Assembly (NCBI GenBank): GCA_017417465.1
Contig: JAFPZD010000110.1
Coordinates: forward strand, 1 to 40,658
Source: Prevotella sp.
GTDB taxonomy: Bacteria; Bacteroidota; Bacteroidia; Bacteroidales; Bacteroidaceae
DNA: 40,658 nt
Reading direction: 5' to 3'
Of the stretch, positions 8,449 to 16,554 are shown piece after piece; positions within the stretch are counted from its first letter, which is position 1, and each line of letters starts with the position of its first letter. Below the pieces are notes generated by a model. The model saw nothing but the letters and a program-made list of their open reading frames with translations. It made no database searches and was not told the origin of the DNA. The position numbers and the translations under genes were made by a program.

Positions 8449-9806
8449 AGCACACCATACTGGTTGAGGAAGATGCAGAGGATGCCCACGGGACAGACGT
8501 AACGGACAAGGAAGAGATAGATGCCGAAGAGCTTCGCGCTGAGTGTGCCATCGTTGGTGAACTCGGCCTTCACGATGCGCTTAGGCACGAACCAGCCCAT
8601 GAGGATGCAGGTGAGGAAGCCACCAATGGGCATGAAGATCTGGCTGGTGATGTAGTCGAAGAAGTCGAAGAGCGACATGCCGAACAACTGGATGCCCTCG
8701 TAAGCGCCAAGCGACAGCGAGCAGACGATGCCCAGCACGATGCAGACGGCGGTGACAATGGAGGCACCACGGGAGCGAGAAATGTGGAACTCCTCGTGGA
8801 GATAGCTCGTACACACCTCATGAAGCGAGATAATCGACGTCAGGGCAGCCAAGGCGAGAAGCGCGTAGAAAAGAATGGCGATGACATAGCCCACGACGGG
8901 CATGGCACCGAAAGCCTCCTGGAACACGTTCGGCAGGGTGATGAACACCAGCGAGGGACCGCTGTCGGGGCTGACGCCCACGGCAAAGGCTGCTGGGAAA
9001 ATCATCAGGCCCGAGAGGATGGCCACGAGGGTGTCGATGAGGGCTATCTGACCGGCCGACTTAGTGAGGTTCGTACGGCGGTTGAAGTAGCTGGCATAGG
9101 TGACAAGTGCGCCCATGCCTAATGACAGTGAGAAGAAGGCCTGTCCCAGGGCGCCAAGGAGGACGCTGCTGGTGACGGTCTGCCAGTCGGGCTTCAGCAG
9201 GAAGCTGATGCCCTTCGAGGCACCTGGCAGCATGCACGACGCCACGACGATGACAAGAAGCAGCACGAAGAGTACGGGCATCATGAACTTCGAAGCTTTC
9301 TCGATGCCTTTCTCCACACCACGGACAATGATGAAGTGGGTGGCGAGGAGGAAGACGACGACCCACACGGCGGGTATCCACGGGTTGCTGACAAAGTTGT
9401 TGAAGAACGTTTTCGTGTATTCGGGATCGCCCTGCAAATGGCCTGCCGCCGAGGCATAGATGTACTCTAAGCACCAGCCCGAAACCACCGAGTAGAAGCT
9501 ACAAATGAGGAAGCCGGTGAGGACACCCATCAGTCCAATAAGCTTCCACGGGCCACCACCCGCAATCTTATCGTAGGAGCGCACGGCGTTAGCCTGCCCA
9601 CGACGGCCGATGATGAACTCGCTGACCATGCAGGGAATAGCCAGAAAGATGACGCACGCTATATAAATAAGGATAAAAGCGGCACCGCCATTCTGTCCCG
9701 TCATGTAGGGGAATCGCCAGATGTTACCCAGTCCGACGGCAGAGCCTGCCGTAGCGAGAATGATGCCCAGCATGCTGCCAAAACTTGCTCTCTGTGTTTG
9801 CTTCAT
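8445..9806 (-). CDS. Sodium-dependent transporter, NSS/SNF family
   Basis: A protein of 453 residues from the ATG at 9806; a longer frame upstream is not credible. Near the N-terminus it has the family signature AGSAVGLGNIWRFPYMTG, which forms the unwound TM1 of the LeuT fold and contacts Na+ and substrate. About 11-12 hydrophobic helices follow, in line with bacterial NSS symporters of about 450 residues. It would import an amino acid or related solute with Na+; the substrate is not readable. It lies upstream of, and overlaps by four bases, the HhH protein gene, although no functional link is evident. A TACTTTTG box sits upstream. Confidence 0.93.
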   Translation of the reverse strand: MKQTQRASFGSMLGIILATAGSAVGLGNIWRFPYMTGQNGGAAFILIYIACVIFLAIPCMVSEFIIGRRGQANAVRSYDKIAGGGPWKLIGLMGVLTGFLICSFYSVVSGWCLEYIYASAAGHLQGDPEYTKTFFNNFVSNPWIPAVWVVVFLLATHFIIVRGVEKGIEKASKFMMPVLFVLLLVIVVASCMLPGASKGISFLLKPDWQTVTSSVLLGALGQAFFSLSLGMGALVTYASYFNRRTNLTKSAGQIALIDTLVAILSGLMIFPAAFAVGVSPDSGPSLVFITLPNVFQEAFGAMPVVGYVIAILFYALLALAALTSIISLHEVCTSYLHEEFHISRSRGASIVTAVCIVLGIVCSLSLGAYEGIQLFGMSLFDFFDYITSQIFMPIGGFLTCILMGWFVPKRIVKAEFTNDGTLSAKLFGIYLFLVRYVCPVGILCIFLNQYGVL

Positions 9807-9834
9807 AATAGTAGGTATGTGATGATTCTGGCTG

Positions 9835-9842
9835 CAAAAGTA
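9835..9842 (-). promoter_or_regulatory. Probable -7 box for the symporter operon
   Basis: TACTTTTG on the minus strand fits TAnnTTTG and lies about 29 bases upstream of the start codon at 9806. No good -33 TTTG is seen at the right distance. Confidence 0.45.
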
Positions 9843-9895
9843 CAAAAAAAAGATGAAAAAGGAAAGATGGGGCATGAAAAATACGAAAAAAGTTG

Positions 9896-9903
9896 TAACT
9901 TTG
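9896..9903 (+). promoter_or_regulatory. Probable -7 box for the VanZ-like gene
   Basis: TAACTTTG followed by GCACGC closely matches the box at 3461. The ATG lies 20 bases downstream, giving a very short leader with an AAAAGG purine stretch before the start. The -33 element is weak. Confidence 0.5.
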
Positions 9904-9922
9904 CACGCAAATTTACAAAAGG

Positions 9923-10312
9923 ATGAAAAAAACATTCGTTTATCTGCTACGGCACTACCCGTTGTCGCTGCTTTGTTTGGCACTGGTGTGGTACTTGTCA
10001 CTGGTGCTGAACGTGCCAGAGAATCCCCTCAGCGATGTGGCGTTCATCGACAAGTGGACCCACTTGGTGATGTATGGCGGCACCTGCTCGGTCATTTGGT
10101 TCGAGTACCTGCGCTGTCATGAGCAGCTGAACGGTTGGAAACTGTTCCTGCTGGCGTGGCTCGGCCCTGTGCTCATGGGCGGTTTGCTAGAGCTGTTGCA
10201 GGCTTACTGCACGACGAACCGATCGGGCGAATGGCTTGACTTTTGGGCTGACTCCTTGGGCGTGACATTGGGCGTCGGCGTGGGGCTGATGCTCCGAAAA
10301 CTAAGACAATAA
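9923..10312 (+). CDS. VanZ-like membrane protein
   Basis: A small membrane protein of 129 residues with about four hydrophobic segments. The VanZ-family features are present: DKWTHLVMYGG after the first helices, and LMGGLLELLQAY followed by SGEWLDFWADSLGVTLG near the C-terminus. In vancomycin-resistance clusters VanZ lowers teicoplanin susceptibility, but most Bacteroidetes homologues have no tested role. It is a short monocistronic gene between divergent and downstream promoters, with a terminator-like hairpin behind it. Confidence 0.85.
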   Translation: MKKTFVYLLRHYPLSLLCLALVWYLSLVLNVPENPLSDVAFIDKWTHLVMYGGTCSVIWFEYLRCHEQLNGWKLFLLAWLGPVLMGGLLELLQAYCTTNRSGEWLDFWADSLGVTLGVGVGLMLRKLRQ

Positions 10313-10343
10313 GCGACATTCCCCCCACCATTTTTCAATGAAA

Positions 10344-10386
10344 AGCGGAAAAAAATGCTCCTTTTGCTGTTTTTTTCGCTGTTTTT
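10344..10386 (+). terminator. Terminator-like hairpin after the VanZ-like gene
   Basis: AGCG(G)AAAAAAA pairs with TTTTTTTCGCT, an 11-bp stem with one bulged G and a loop of about 14 bases, followed by GTTTTTGG. It would separate the VanZ-like gene from the long operon that starts just downstream. Confidence 0.4.
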
Positions 10387-10410
10387 GGTCGTTATTTCCA
10401 AAAGAATCGT

Positions 10411-10418
10411 TATCTTTG
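10411..10418 (+). promoter_or_regulatory. Candidate promoter of the 30-kb secretion operon
   Basis: TATCTTTG followed by CAAACG fits the Bacteroidetes -7 box. TTTG at 10384-10387 is a possible -33 element but its 23-base spacing is long. Transcription would start near 10425, giving a leader of about 67 bases before the antiterminator gene. I found no equally good plus-strand promoter further along the operon. Confidence 0.5.
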
Positions 10419-10430
10419 CAAACGAAAACC

Positions 10431-10464
10431 CTCTTTCTTAAAGGAAGAGAAGCTATTCTCTTTT
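10431..10464 (+). promoter_or_regulatory. Overlapping alternative hairpins in the leader
   Basis: CTCTTTC (10431-10437) can pair with GGAAGAG (10443-10449), and AAGAGAA (10445-10451) can pair with TTCTCTT (10456-10462). The two hairpins share bases 10445-10449 and so exclude each other, as in an attenuator or a binding site for a nascent-RNA factor. The second is followed only by a run of TTTT. Confidence 0.35.
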
Positions 10465-10491
10465 GGTATGTAACTGGAAATCAGTGCAACT

Positions 10492-11148
10492 ATGGAGCAA
10501 GCGGCAAACCTGAAACAACCGAGGAGCCATGCTATGGGGCATGGTGTCCCCCATTCTTGCGCCGTCACTTCTTCAAACGGCTCTGACGCTGCCGACACCC
10601 GTGAGTGGTTTCCCATGCGGGTGACCTATAACCGCGAGCTTAAAGTGAAGTCGTGTCTCGACGAGTTAGGCATCGAGAATTTCTTGCCCATGCAATACAA
10701 GATTGTCGACGACCGTAAGGGCCGCCGTATGCAGCGCGTCCCAGCAATCCATAACCTATTGTTCATCCACTCTGACGAAGACACACTGACCACCCTGAAG
10801 CGCACACAACGTGGACTGGAGCCCCTGCGCTACATGACACGACCGCTCGCCGGGGTGCCGGGCATGAAAGAGATCATCCGCGTGCCTCATCTGCAGATGG
10901 AGAATTTCATGCGGGTGGCCACCATTGACGACGAACGGGTGATGTTTCTCGACTACAATGACTTTATTGCCCGTCCCGGACGCAAGGTGAGGATCACTGA
11001 GGGACTTTTTGCCGGCGTAGAAGGTGTCGTCAAACGCATTAAGAACAACCGCCACGTGGTGGTACAGATTGAGGGCGTGGCTGCCGTGGCCATTACCTAC
11101 GTGCCTGCCAATTGTCTGACAGCGGTGGAGGAAGACGACGATAAGTGA
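10492..11148 (+). CDS. UpxY/NusG-like transcription antiterminator
   Basis: A protein of 218 residues. After a poorly conserved N-terminal tail of about 37 residues come a NusG N-terminal domain (REWFPMRVTYNRELKVKSCLDE, then FLPMQYK and VPAIHNLLFIHS) and a C-terminal KOW motif (GRKVRITEGLFAGVEGVVKR). NusG paralogues of this type (UpxY in Bacteroides, RfaH and LoaP elsewhere) load on RNA polymerase at one operon leader and prevent early termination. Its place as first gene of a one-direction operon of about 30 kb fits that role. The first ATG (10492) or one at 10534 could be the start; an ATG at 10615 would cut into the NusG core. UpxY proteins are best known from capsule operons, so this target is unusual. 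Confidence 0.85.
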   Translation: MEQAANLKQPRSHAMGHGVPHSCAVTSSNGSDAADTREWFPMRVTYNRELKVKSCLDELGIENFLPMQYKIVDDRKGRRMQRVPAIHNLLFIHSDEDTLTTLKRTQRGLEPLRYMTRPLAGVPGMKEIIRVPHLQMENFMRVATIDDERVMFLDYNDFIARPGRKVRITEGLFAGVEGVVKRIKNNRHVVVQIEGVAAVAITYVPANCLTAVEEDDDK

Positions 11149-11180
11149 AAAGTGAAATTAGTAACCAATAACCATAACTT

Positions 11181-13544
11181 ATGAGTAAATATTCCAAGCA
11201 ATTAGAAAACCTACCGTTCGACTTGCTGCACATCGCACAGTCGTTCGCCAACGACAACAAGTCGCCAAAGATTGAGCCCGCTCACCTGCTGCGTGCACTG
11301 TTGCACAAGAGCGCCGGACTGGTGAACTACATCGAGGACACGCTTGATGAGGACTATTATTATATGGTGGACTGGGCTGACATGCGCATGAAGCAGTGCG
11401 ACAAGTCACCTTACGCCATGAAGGGCATCGAGCTCTCGCACGACACCGAGCAGGTGGTGAAGGAAGCTATGGAGATAGCCGAGAACGCCGGGCTGGAAAA
11501 TGTCAACGGCCCGTGTCTGTTGGCAGCCCTCGTCAGCCCGGGCATCGGTTTCAGCTACGAGCAGCTCAAGACGCTGCCCATCTCGCCCGATAAGATCAAG
11601 GCACAGATTATGAGTGGCGCACCCGTCAAGACTGCAAGCGGCTCTGCCAGCGGTAGCAGTTCTTCCTCGTTTGCCGCAACGTCGCAACCCGCCGACAACG
11701 ACTATTGCGTCGATATGTTCATCGAACTGCCTGAGGCACCTGTCATCGGCTTCGACAGCGAGGTGCGCAACATCACTGAGACGCTGGCTCGCAAGGACCG
11801 CGCCAACCTGCTCGTCGTGGGTGAGACGGGCGTGGGTAAGACGAGCCTGCTCCATGCCATCCTCCAACGTGTACGCGACAAAAAGGTGCCGTCATCTCTC
11901 GAAGCACTGCAGCCCTTCGAGCTCGACCTCATTGCTTTGTCACAGGGCGTCAGCTACAAGGGCGAAATCGAGGACCGCTTCAAGCAGGTCACCACGCAGA
12001 TCACTTCACTGACGCAGCCCGTGCTCTTCATCGAGAACTTCCACCGGGTGGAAGACAAGCAGTCGGTGCTCAACGGCATTCTGCCCGGACTGAAGCGCCT
12101 GTTGCAGAAGAATGCCCTGCAGGTAGTCATCACCTCGACCGTCGACGGCTACACCAAGGACATTGAGAAGGACAAGGAGCTGACGGCCTACTTCGAGAAG
12201 ATTACCGTCGAGGAGCCTAACGAGCAGCAGACCATCGACATCATCCTGGCCAAGCGCAAGGGCTACGAGGACTTCCACCACATGACCATCAACGACGATG
12301 TGCCGGCAGAGATTGTCCGACTCGCCAAGCGCTACATGCCCGACCGCCGCTTGCCGTCATCGGCACTCGACCTCCTCGATCGCGCCATGGCCTCAACGAA
12401 GATTGCCAACGAAATGGCAGCCCTCGCCACCAACGAAACGGAAGCCGCCCCTGCGTCAGAAGCTTCTCCTGCAGAAGTCATCCTCCAAAAGGAGGCCGTT
12501 CGCGACGTCGTCGCCAAGATGACGGGCATACCCATGGGTAACATCCAAAGCGAGGAGCGTGAGAAGCTCTCGAACGCCGAAGAGACGCTCCACAAGCGTG
12601 TCGTCGGCCAGGATCACGCCATCAAGAGCATCCTCGACGCCATCTTCGAGAGCCGCTCCGGCCTGAACAAGAAGGGACAGCCCATGGGCTCGTTCTTCTT
12701 CCTCGGCCCGACGGGTACTGGTAAGACGGAGCTAGCCAAGTCATTGGCTAACTTCCTCTTCGACGATGAGACGGCCATGCTGCGCTTCGACATGTCGGAG
12801 TACAAGGAGGAGCACTCCGTGGCACTGCTCTACGGTGCACCTCCGGGATACGTCGGCTACGAGGAGGGCGGTCTGCTGGTGAACCAGATTCGTCAGCATC
12901 CCTACAGCGTCGTGCTGTTCGACGAGATTGAGAAAGCTCACAAGTCGGTCTTCGACCTCTTCCTGCAGATTCTCGACGAGGGTAAGCTGCACGACCGTCT
13001 GGGCCGCGTCGGCGACTTCTCGAACTCGCTCATCATCTTCACCTCGAACATCGGCTCGGAGTACATCTTCAAGTCGTTCGGCGAGGGTAAGGTGCCCACA
13101 CACGACCAACTACTCGAAGTCATGCAGGGCAACTTCCGGCCGGAGTTCCTCGCACGCCTCACCGAGATCGTGCCGTTCTCGCCCATCACCGAGGCTATGA
13201 TCAACCGCATCTTCGACATCCACATCAAGAACCTGCTGAAGACGCTCCGCGAACAGAACATCACACTCGTCATCGACGACACCGCCCGCAAGTATGTCAC
13301 CAGTGTCGGCTTCAACGCCCACTATGGCGCACGCCCCATCCTCGGCATCATCCGCAAGGAGATTCGCCGTCCGCTCTCGAAGCTCATCATTGCTGGCGAC
13401 GTCAACCCGGGCGACACCGTCACCATGAAGTACGACGAGAAGGAGAAGCAGATTCTCTGGGACATCGACGACGGACAGCCCGAGCCTGAGGCCCCCAAAG
13501 TTCCCGAGAAGCCCGAGCCTGAGGCCCCCACTCCTAACTCCTAA
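11181..13544 (+). CDS. tssH: ClpV/TssH-like AAA+ sheath disassembly ATPase
   Basis: A protein of 787 residues with an N-terminal Clp-type helical domain (about 1-145), a Ser-rich linker (about 152-165) and two AAA+ modules. Module 1 has Walker A GETGVGKTS (214-222). Its Walker B reads LFIENFH instead of LFIDE, so both acidic residues are changed. Module 2 has Walker A GPTGTGKTE (509-517), pore loop PPGYVGYEE (about 554-562) and Walker B VVLFDE. The ClpB middle coiled coil is short or absent, as in ClpV. ClpV recycles contracted TssBC sheath. The next genes are TssB and TssC. It ends in a Pro/Glu-rich tail. It is shorter than typical ClpV (about 850-900 residues). Confidence 0.88.
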   Translation: MSKYSKQLENLPFDLLHIAQSFANDNKSPKIEPAHLLRALLHKSAGLVNYIEDTLDEDYYYMVDWADMRMKQCDKSPYAMKGIELSHDTEQVVKEAMEIAENAGLENVNGPCLLAALVSPGIGFSYEQLKTLPISPDKIKAQIMSGAPVKTASGSASGSSSSSFAATSQPADNDYCVDMFIELPEAPVIGFDSEVRNITETLARKDRANLLVVGETGVGKTSLLHAILQRVRDKKVPSSLEALQPFELDLIALSQGVSYKGEIEDRFKQVTTQITSLTQPVLFIENFHRVEDKQSVLNGILPGLKRLLQKNALQVVITSTVDGYTKDIEKDKELTAYFEKITVEEPNEQQTIDIILAKRKGYEDFHHMTINDDVPAEIVRLAKRYMPDRRLPSSALDLLDRAMASTKIANEMAALATNETEAAPASEASPAEVILQKEAVRDVVAKMTGIPMGNIQSEEREKLSNAEETLHKRVVGQDHAIKSILDAIFESRSGLNKKGQPMGSFFFLGPTGTGKTELAKSLANFLFDDETAMLRFDMSEYKEEHSVALLYGAPPGYVGYEEGGLLVNQIRQHPYSVVLFDEIEKAHKSVFDLFLQILDEGKLHDRLGRVGDFSNSLIIFTSNIGSEYIFKSFGEGKVPTHDQLLEVMQGNFRPEFLARLTEIVPFSPITEAMINRIFDIHIKNLLKTLREQNITLVIDDTARKYVTSVGFNAHYGARPILGIIRKEIRRPLSKLIIAGDVNPGDTVTMKYDEKEKQILWDIDDGQPEPEAPKVPEKPEPEAPTPNS

Positions 13545-13593
13545 TTCCTAACTCCTAACTCTCAATTTATTAACCCCATAAAAACAATTAGCT

Positions 13594-14049
13594 ATGGCAA
13601 GAAAAACCGTAATCAGTAAAGTGCTCGACGTTGAAGCACAAGACGGCATCATTGAGTTTCCACAGAACAGAGCCCTCTATGCCGACCAGTTCACCGACGA
13701 AGCTCCACAGAGCGACGAAGACCGCGCCGAATTCAAGGCCAAGAACATGAAGGATGTCTTTGAGCACTACCAGCCCAGCAAGAAAGGCATCGCACTTGAG
13801 AACGAAGAGGGCGGAGCCGTCTACGAGGACTTCGACTTCAAGTCACTCAAGGACTTCGAAGACGAGGCACTCATCGAGCAGAGCGCACTTATGGGTGCCG
13901 CCAAGGACAAGATCGACGCCTACAACGCCGTCATCCGTCAGCTCGAGAAGAACAAGTCGCTCCGTTCGGCCATGAAGGACCCAACGCAGCGTGGCAACCT
14001 CAAGAATGCCCTGCAGGCACTCCTCGCCGAACTCGACGAGGCCGAGTAA
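13594..14049 (+). CDS. tssB: Contractile sheath small subunit TssB
   Basis: A protein of 151 residues directly before TssC. It lacks a signal peptide and is rich in charged residues, with the small-sheath layout of a beta-rich N-terminus (VISKVLDVEAQDGIIEFP), a middle containing YEDFDFKSLKDFEDEAL, and a C-terminal helical segment (AYNAVIRQLEKNKSLRSAMKD). The size and the KDF-type segment match Bacteroidetes TssB. With TssC it would form the cytoplasmic sheath that contracts to drive the tube. The assignment rests on size, order and the pairing with TssC. Confidence 0.85.
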   Translation: MARKTVISKVLDVEAQDGIIEFPQNRALYADQFTDEAPQSDEDRAEFKAKNMKDVFEHYQPSKKGIALENEEGGAVYEDFDFKSLKDFEDEALIEQSALMGAAKDKIDAYNAVIRQLEKNKSLRSAMKDPTQRGNLKNALQALLAELDEAE

Positions 14050-14089
14050 AATTGTTTAATTGTAAATCGAAAAATAGTCAAATAGAATT

Positions 14090-15472
14090 ATGGCAGCAGA
14101 AGAACTGAAAAAAGAAGCTCAAGGCCAGGCCGTAGAGCTTAAGGAAAGACAGAAGATTGCCAACCCTGCGGAGTTGCTACAGCAGAGCCTCGACGGCCTC
14201 AGCAAAGTGGGCGGCTTCCAGCTCGTCAAGGGCCTCATCAAGGGCGTTGAGAACATGGACCCCCGCCGTAAGGCCGTGAAGAACATCTTCCTCAGCGACT
14301 CGGCATACGCCGACTCCCGCAAGCGTCTGAAGAACGAGCTGGAGCTCTGGGTGAGCATCCTCGGCAGCAACGAGGCCGACCCCATGAAGGTCATCGACGA
14401 GTGCAAGGAGAAGCGCGACAAGGCCGAGCAGAACCTCAGCACCAACCTCTTCACCGTCCACGACGAGGTGAAGAAGCTCGAGGTCACCTACCGCTCGCTC
14501 GACTCCTTCTTCGCCAATGCCGGACAGGGCAAGGTAGACTGTCTCCATCTGATGAACGTCAACAAGGAGGAGCTGGAGTACCACGACTCTGAAGACACCC
14601 TCGCCATCCGCGACGAGCTGGAGAAGTACTACGACCGCCTCAGCCTGAAGAACAACTACTCACTGCTCATCATCCCTGGCTACATCGGCGATGCCAACAC
14701 CATCCGCATGTGGGCCGACACGGCTTACCGCAACAAGGTCATCATGCTCACCGACTTTAAGGACTCGCTGAACTTCGAGATGCTGAAGGACGAGCTCGAC
14801 GATGCCAACATGATGAGCCAGGACGCCAAGATGGCCAACGTCGTTATGACCTGCAACTATCTGCTCGGACGTAAGAAGAGCGAACAGGCCAACGAGGACG
14901 ACGACCTCTACATCCCCGGCTCGGCAGCTGTGGCTGGCCGCATGACGAACACCGAGGAGCTGGTCATCGCACAGGGTGCCGCCGGCAAGAAGTACGGCAC
15001 GCTCTCGAACGTCAAGGGTGCCCGCCTCGACCTGCGCAAGAGCGAGATTGCAGCACTCATCGACCAGGGTGTCATCCCCATGGTCGAGGAAGAAGGACGT
15101 ACCATGGCCTTCTCGAACCGCTCACTCTACAACGGTGCTACCATCGGACTCCAGGAGTACCCCATCGTGCGTACTTTCGACTGGATTGGAAAGGTGTTCC
15201 AGAACTTCTTCAACGATGAGGCCTTCGTCAACTGGAACTCCGCCGTCAAGGCTGAGCTGCAGCAGGCTGTTCACGACTTCCTCTCTGACTACAAGGGCCC
15301 CGGCAAGCTTATCGAGAACTACAACCTCAAGGGCATCAATCAGGATCCCAAGACGAAGGACATCCACATCGAGGTGGAACTGAAGCCCTTCTTCGCCGCT
15401 AAGAACTTCTTCATCGAGCTTACCGGACACAACGGCCAAGCCGGCGTCGAGTGGGACCAGAACGTCTCTTAA
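14090..15472 (+). CDS. tssC: Contractile sheath large subunit TssC
   Basis: A protein of 460 residues after TssB. Recognisable parts include a sheath-core region (DSLNFEMLKDELDDANMMSQD), a hinge with GSAAVAGRMTNTEELVIAQG, and a C-terminal region with VPMVEEEGRTMAFSNRSLYNG-like sequence (actual start VIPMVEEEG). The C-terminus has IHIEVELKPFFAAKNFFIEL, like the handshake strands that join neighbouring TssBC units. The length fits Bacteroidetes TssC. The gene ends 88 bases before the first Hcp gene, and a small hairpin (15488-15501) sits in that gap, which may let tube genes be expressed at a different level. Confidence 0.88.
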   Translation: MAAEELKKEAQGQAVELKERQKIANPAELLQQSLDGLSKVGGFQLVKGLIKGVENMDPRRKAVKNIFLSDSAYADSRKRLKNELELWVSILGSNEADPMKVIDECKEKRDKAEQNLSTNLFTVHDEVKKLEVTYRSLDSFFANAGQGKVDCLHLMNVNKEELEYHDSEDTLAIRDELEKYYDRLSLKNNYSLLIIPGYIGDANTIRMWADTAYRNKVIMLTDFKDSLNFEMLKDELDDANMMSQDAKMANVVMTCNYLLGRKKSEQANEDDDLYIPGSAAVAGRMTNTEELVIAQGAAGKKYGTLSNVKGARLDLRKSEIAALIDQGVIPMVEEEGRTMAFSNRSLYNGATIGLQEYPIVRTFDWIGKVFQNFFNDEAFVNWNSAVKAELQQAVHDFLSDYKGPGKLIENYNLKGINQDPKTKDIHIEVELKPFFAAKNFFIELTGHNGQAGVEWDQNVS

Positions 15473-15487
15473 TTTGTCTATGTATGG

Positions 15488-15501
15488 CGCGTTGTAACGC
15501 G
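15488..15501 (+). other. Small hairpin between tssC and the first hcp-like gene
   Basis: CGCGTT and AACGCG are separated by two bases, so the inner pair must open to form a loop. It has no U-run. It could affect mRNA processing or stability; the evidence is weak. Confidence 0.3.
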
Positions 15502-15560
15502 TCCCTCCCCACACCTTATTTATATTATTACTTATTATTCACCTTTAAACAATAACAATT

Positions 15561-15965
15561 ATGGCAACAAGAACAACAACCCTCGATGCCGATGGCATCA
15601 AACAGCGTGAAGTGCTCTACGTACGTTATGAACTCAACCAGCAGACCGACGTCGAAGGTCAGCCCACTGGCACCACCCGTGGCGGCAAGATCCGCATCCG
15701 CACAAAGTCAATGGACGACGGCACAACCGACATCCTCGAGTGGATGTGCGACACTTACATGTCGAAGAGCGGCACTATCAGCTATCCTAACCGTCAGGGC
15801 GGCGAGATGAAGGCCCTCAAGTTCAAGGAAGGCTACCTGGTAGAGTATTCTGAGACCTACGACTCCACCAACAGCCTCCTCCAGTACGAGGAGTTCACCA
15901 TCTCCGCCAAGGAGATTGAGGTCGGCAACGCCAAGCACAACAACCGCTGGACCATCGACAACTAA
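15561..15965 (+). CDS. tssD: Hcp-like tube protein 1 (TssD)
   Basis: A protein of 134 residues, predominantly beta strand, without signal peptide, in the size range of the Bacteroidetes Hcp/TssD family. Strand-like pieces such as VLYVRYELNQQTD, GGKIRIRTKSMDDG, MKALKFKEGYLVEY and EFTISAKEIEVG fit the Hcp barrel, with the C-terminal NRWTIDN typical of Bacteroidetes members. Hcp hexamers stack into the inner tube expelled by the sheath. It lies directly after tssC and before a second Hcp-like gene. The two proteins are clearly diverged, so they may form different parts of the tube or carry different cargo. Confidence 0.85.
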   Translation: MATRTTTLDADGIKQREVLYVRYELNQQTDVEGQPTGTTRGGKIRIRTKSMDDGTTDILEWMCDTYMSKSGTISYPNRQGGEMKALKFKEGYLVEYSETYDSTNSLLQYEEFTISAKEIEVGNAKHNNRWTIDN

Positions 15966-15975
15966 ACCCTTTTTC

Positions 15976-16060
15976 ATTTGAGATTTGAGATTTGAGATTT
16001 GAGCGCTTTAGAATACTCAAACCCCTAAATCTCAAATCTCAATTCTCAATCGTCAAATCG
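15976..16060 (+). repeat. ATTTGAG tandem repeats facing CTCAAAT/CTCAAT repeats
   Basis: Four consecutive ATTTGAG units after the first Hcp gene are followed, about 30 bases on, by CTCAAATCTCAATTCTCAAT. The two sides are complementary and could pair into a long imperfect hairpin in the mRNA between the two Hcp-like genes. Confidence 0.6.
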
Positions 16061-16069
16061 CAAATTACC

Positions 16070-16477
16070 ATGGCTCTGCACGGACAACTCAAAATCGACG
16101 GACGCAAATACGGCATCGTACAGGCACAGTACGAATTCAACCAGATGCTTGACGAGACTAACAAGCCCAAGACGCGTCCGCAAGGCGGCACCATCACCTT
16201 TGTCATGCCCGCCACCAACGACGATGACCTCTTCTTCTACAAATGGATGTTCAGCAAGACCGAGGTCAAAAGTGGTACGTTCGTCTTCACCGTCTGGACT
16301 TACCACAACAAACGCAGCTTCAAAACTGTAAAGTTTGAGAACGCCTACTGCGTGGGACTGAAAGACTATTTCAACGATTCCGACTCACGCCTGATGTACA
16401 CCACCGTCACGATAGCTGCCGAACTCATCATTGTCGGCGACAGCGACACCGCTGAGTTCAACAACGAGTGGACCTAA
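16070..16477 (+). CDS. tssD: Hcp-like tube protein 2 (TssD)
   Basis: A protein of 135 residues from the ATG at 16070, chosen because the frame upstream runs through low-complexity spacer repeats. The N-terminus MALHGQLKIDGRKYGIVQ and the following YEFNQMLD, GGTITFVMPAT, FVFTVWTYHNKRSFKTVKFENAY and TVTIAAELIIVGDS match the Bacteroidetes Hcp/TssD layout, including a Trp-containing C-terminal end (NNEWT). It follows another Hcp-like gene and precedes VgrG, so it may be the tube or the unit that joins tube to spike. Similarity to the first copy is modest: both have Q..YE.NQ, GG.I, and a final strand plus N.W. Confidence 0.85.
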   Translation: MALHGQLKIDGRKYGIVQAQYEFNQMLDETNKPKTRPQGGTITFVMPATNDDDLFFYKWMFSKTEVKSGTFVFTVWTYHNKRSFKTVKFENAYCVGLKDYFNDSDSRLMYTTVTIAAELIIVGDSDTAEFNNEWT

Positions 16478-16493
16478 CCTACCCTAACGGCAG

Positions 16494-16552
16494 AACTATC
16501 GTCCCTTAACTTCCCTTTAACTCCCCCTAACTCCCCTTTAACTCCTCCCTCT
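16494..16552 (+). repeat. Pyrimidine-rich CTAACTCC-type spacer repeats
   Basis: Short repeats of the TTAACTCCC / CTAACTCCC type fill the gap before vgrG. Similar spacers precede five other genes or gaps of this operon. No normal Shine-Dalgarno sequence is seen. Confidence 0.7.
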
Positions 16553-16554
16553 TC

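Noticed and set aside
9807-10001. Longer N-terminus for the symporter
   Set aside because: The extra 65 residues come from AT-rich intergenic DNA and would place the family signature too far in.
15992-16069. Longer N-terminus for the second Hcp-like protein
   Set aside because: The upstream frame is made of spacer repeats, and MALHGQLKIDG is a natural Hcp start.
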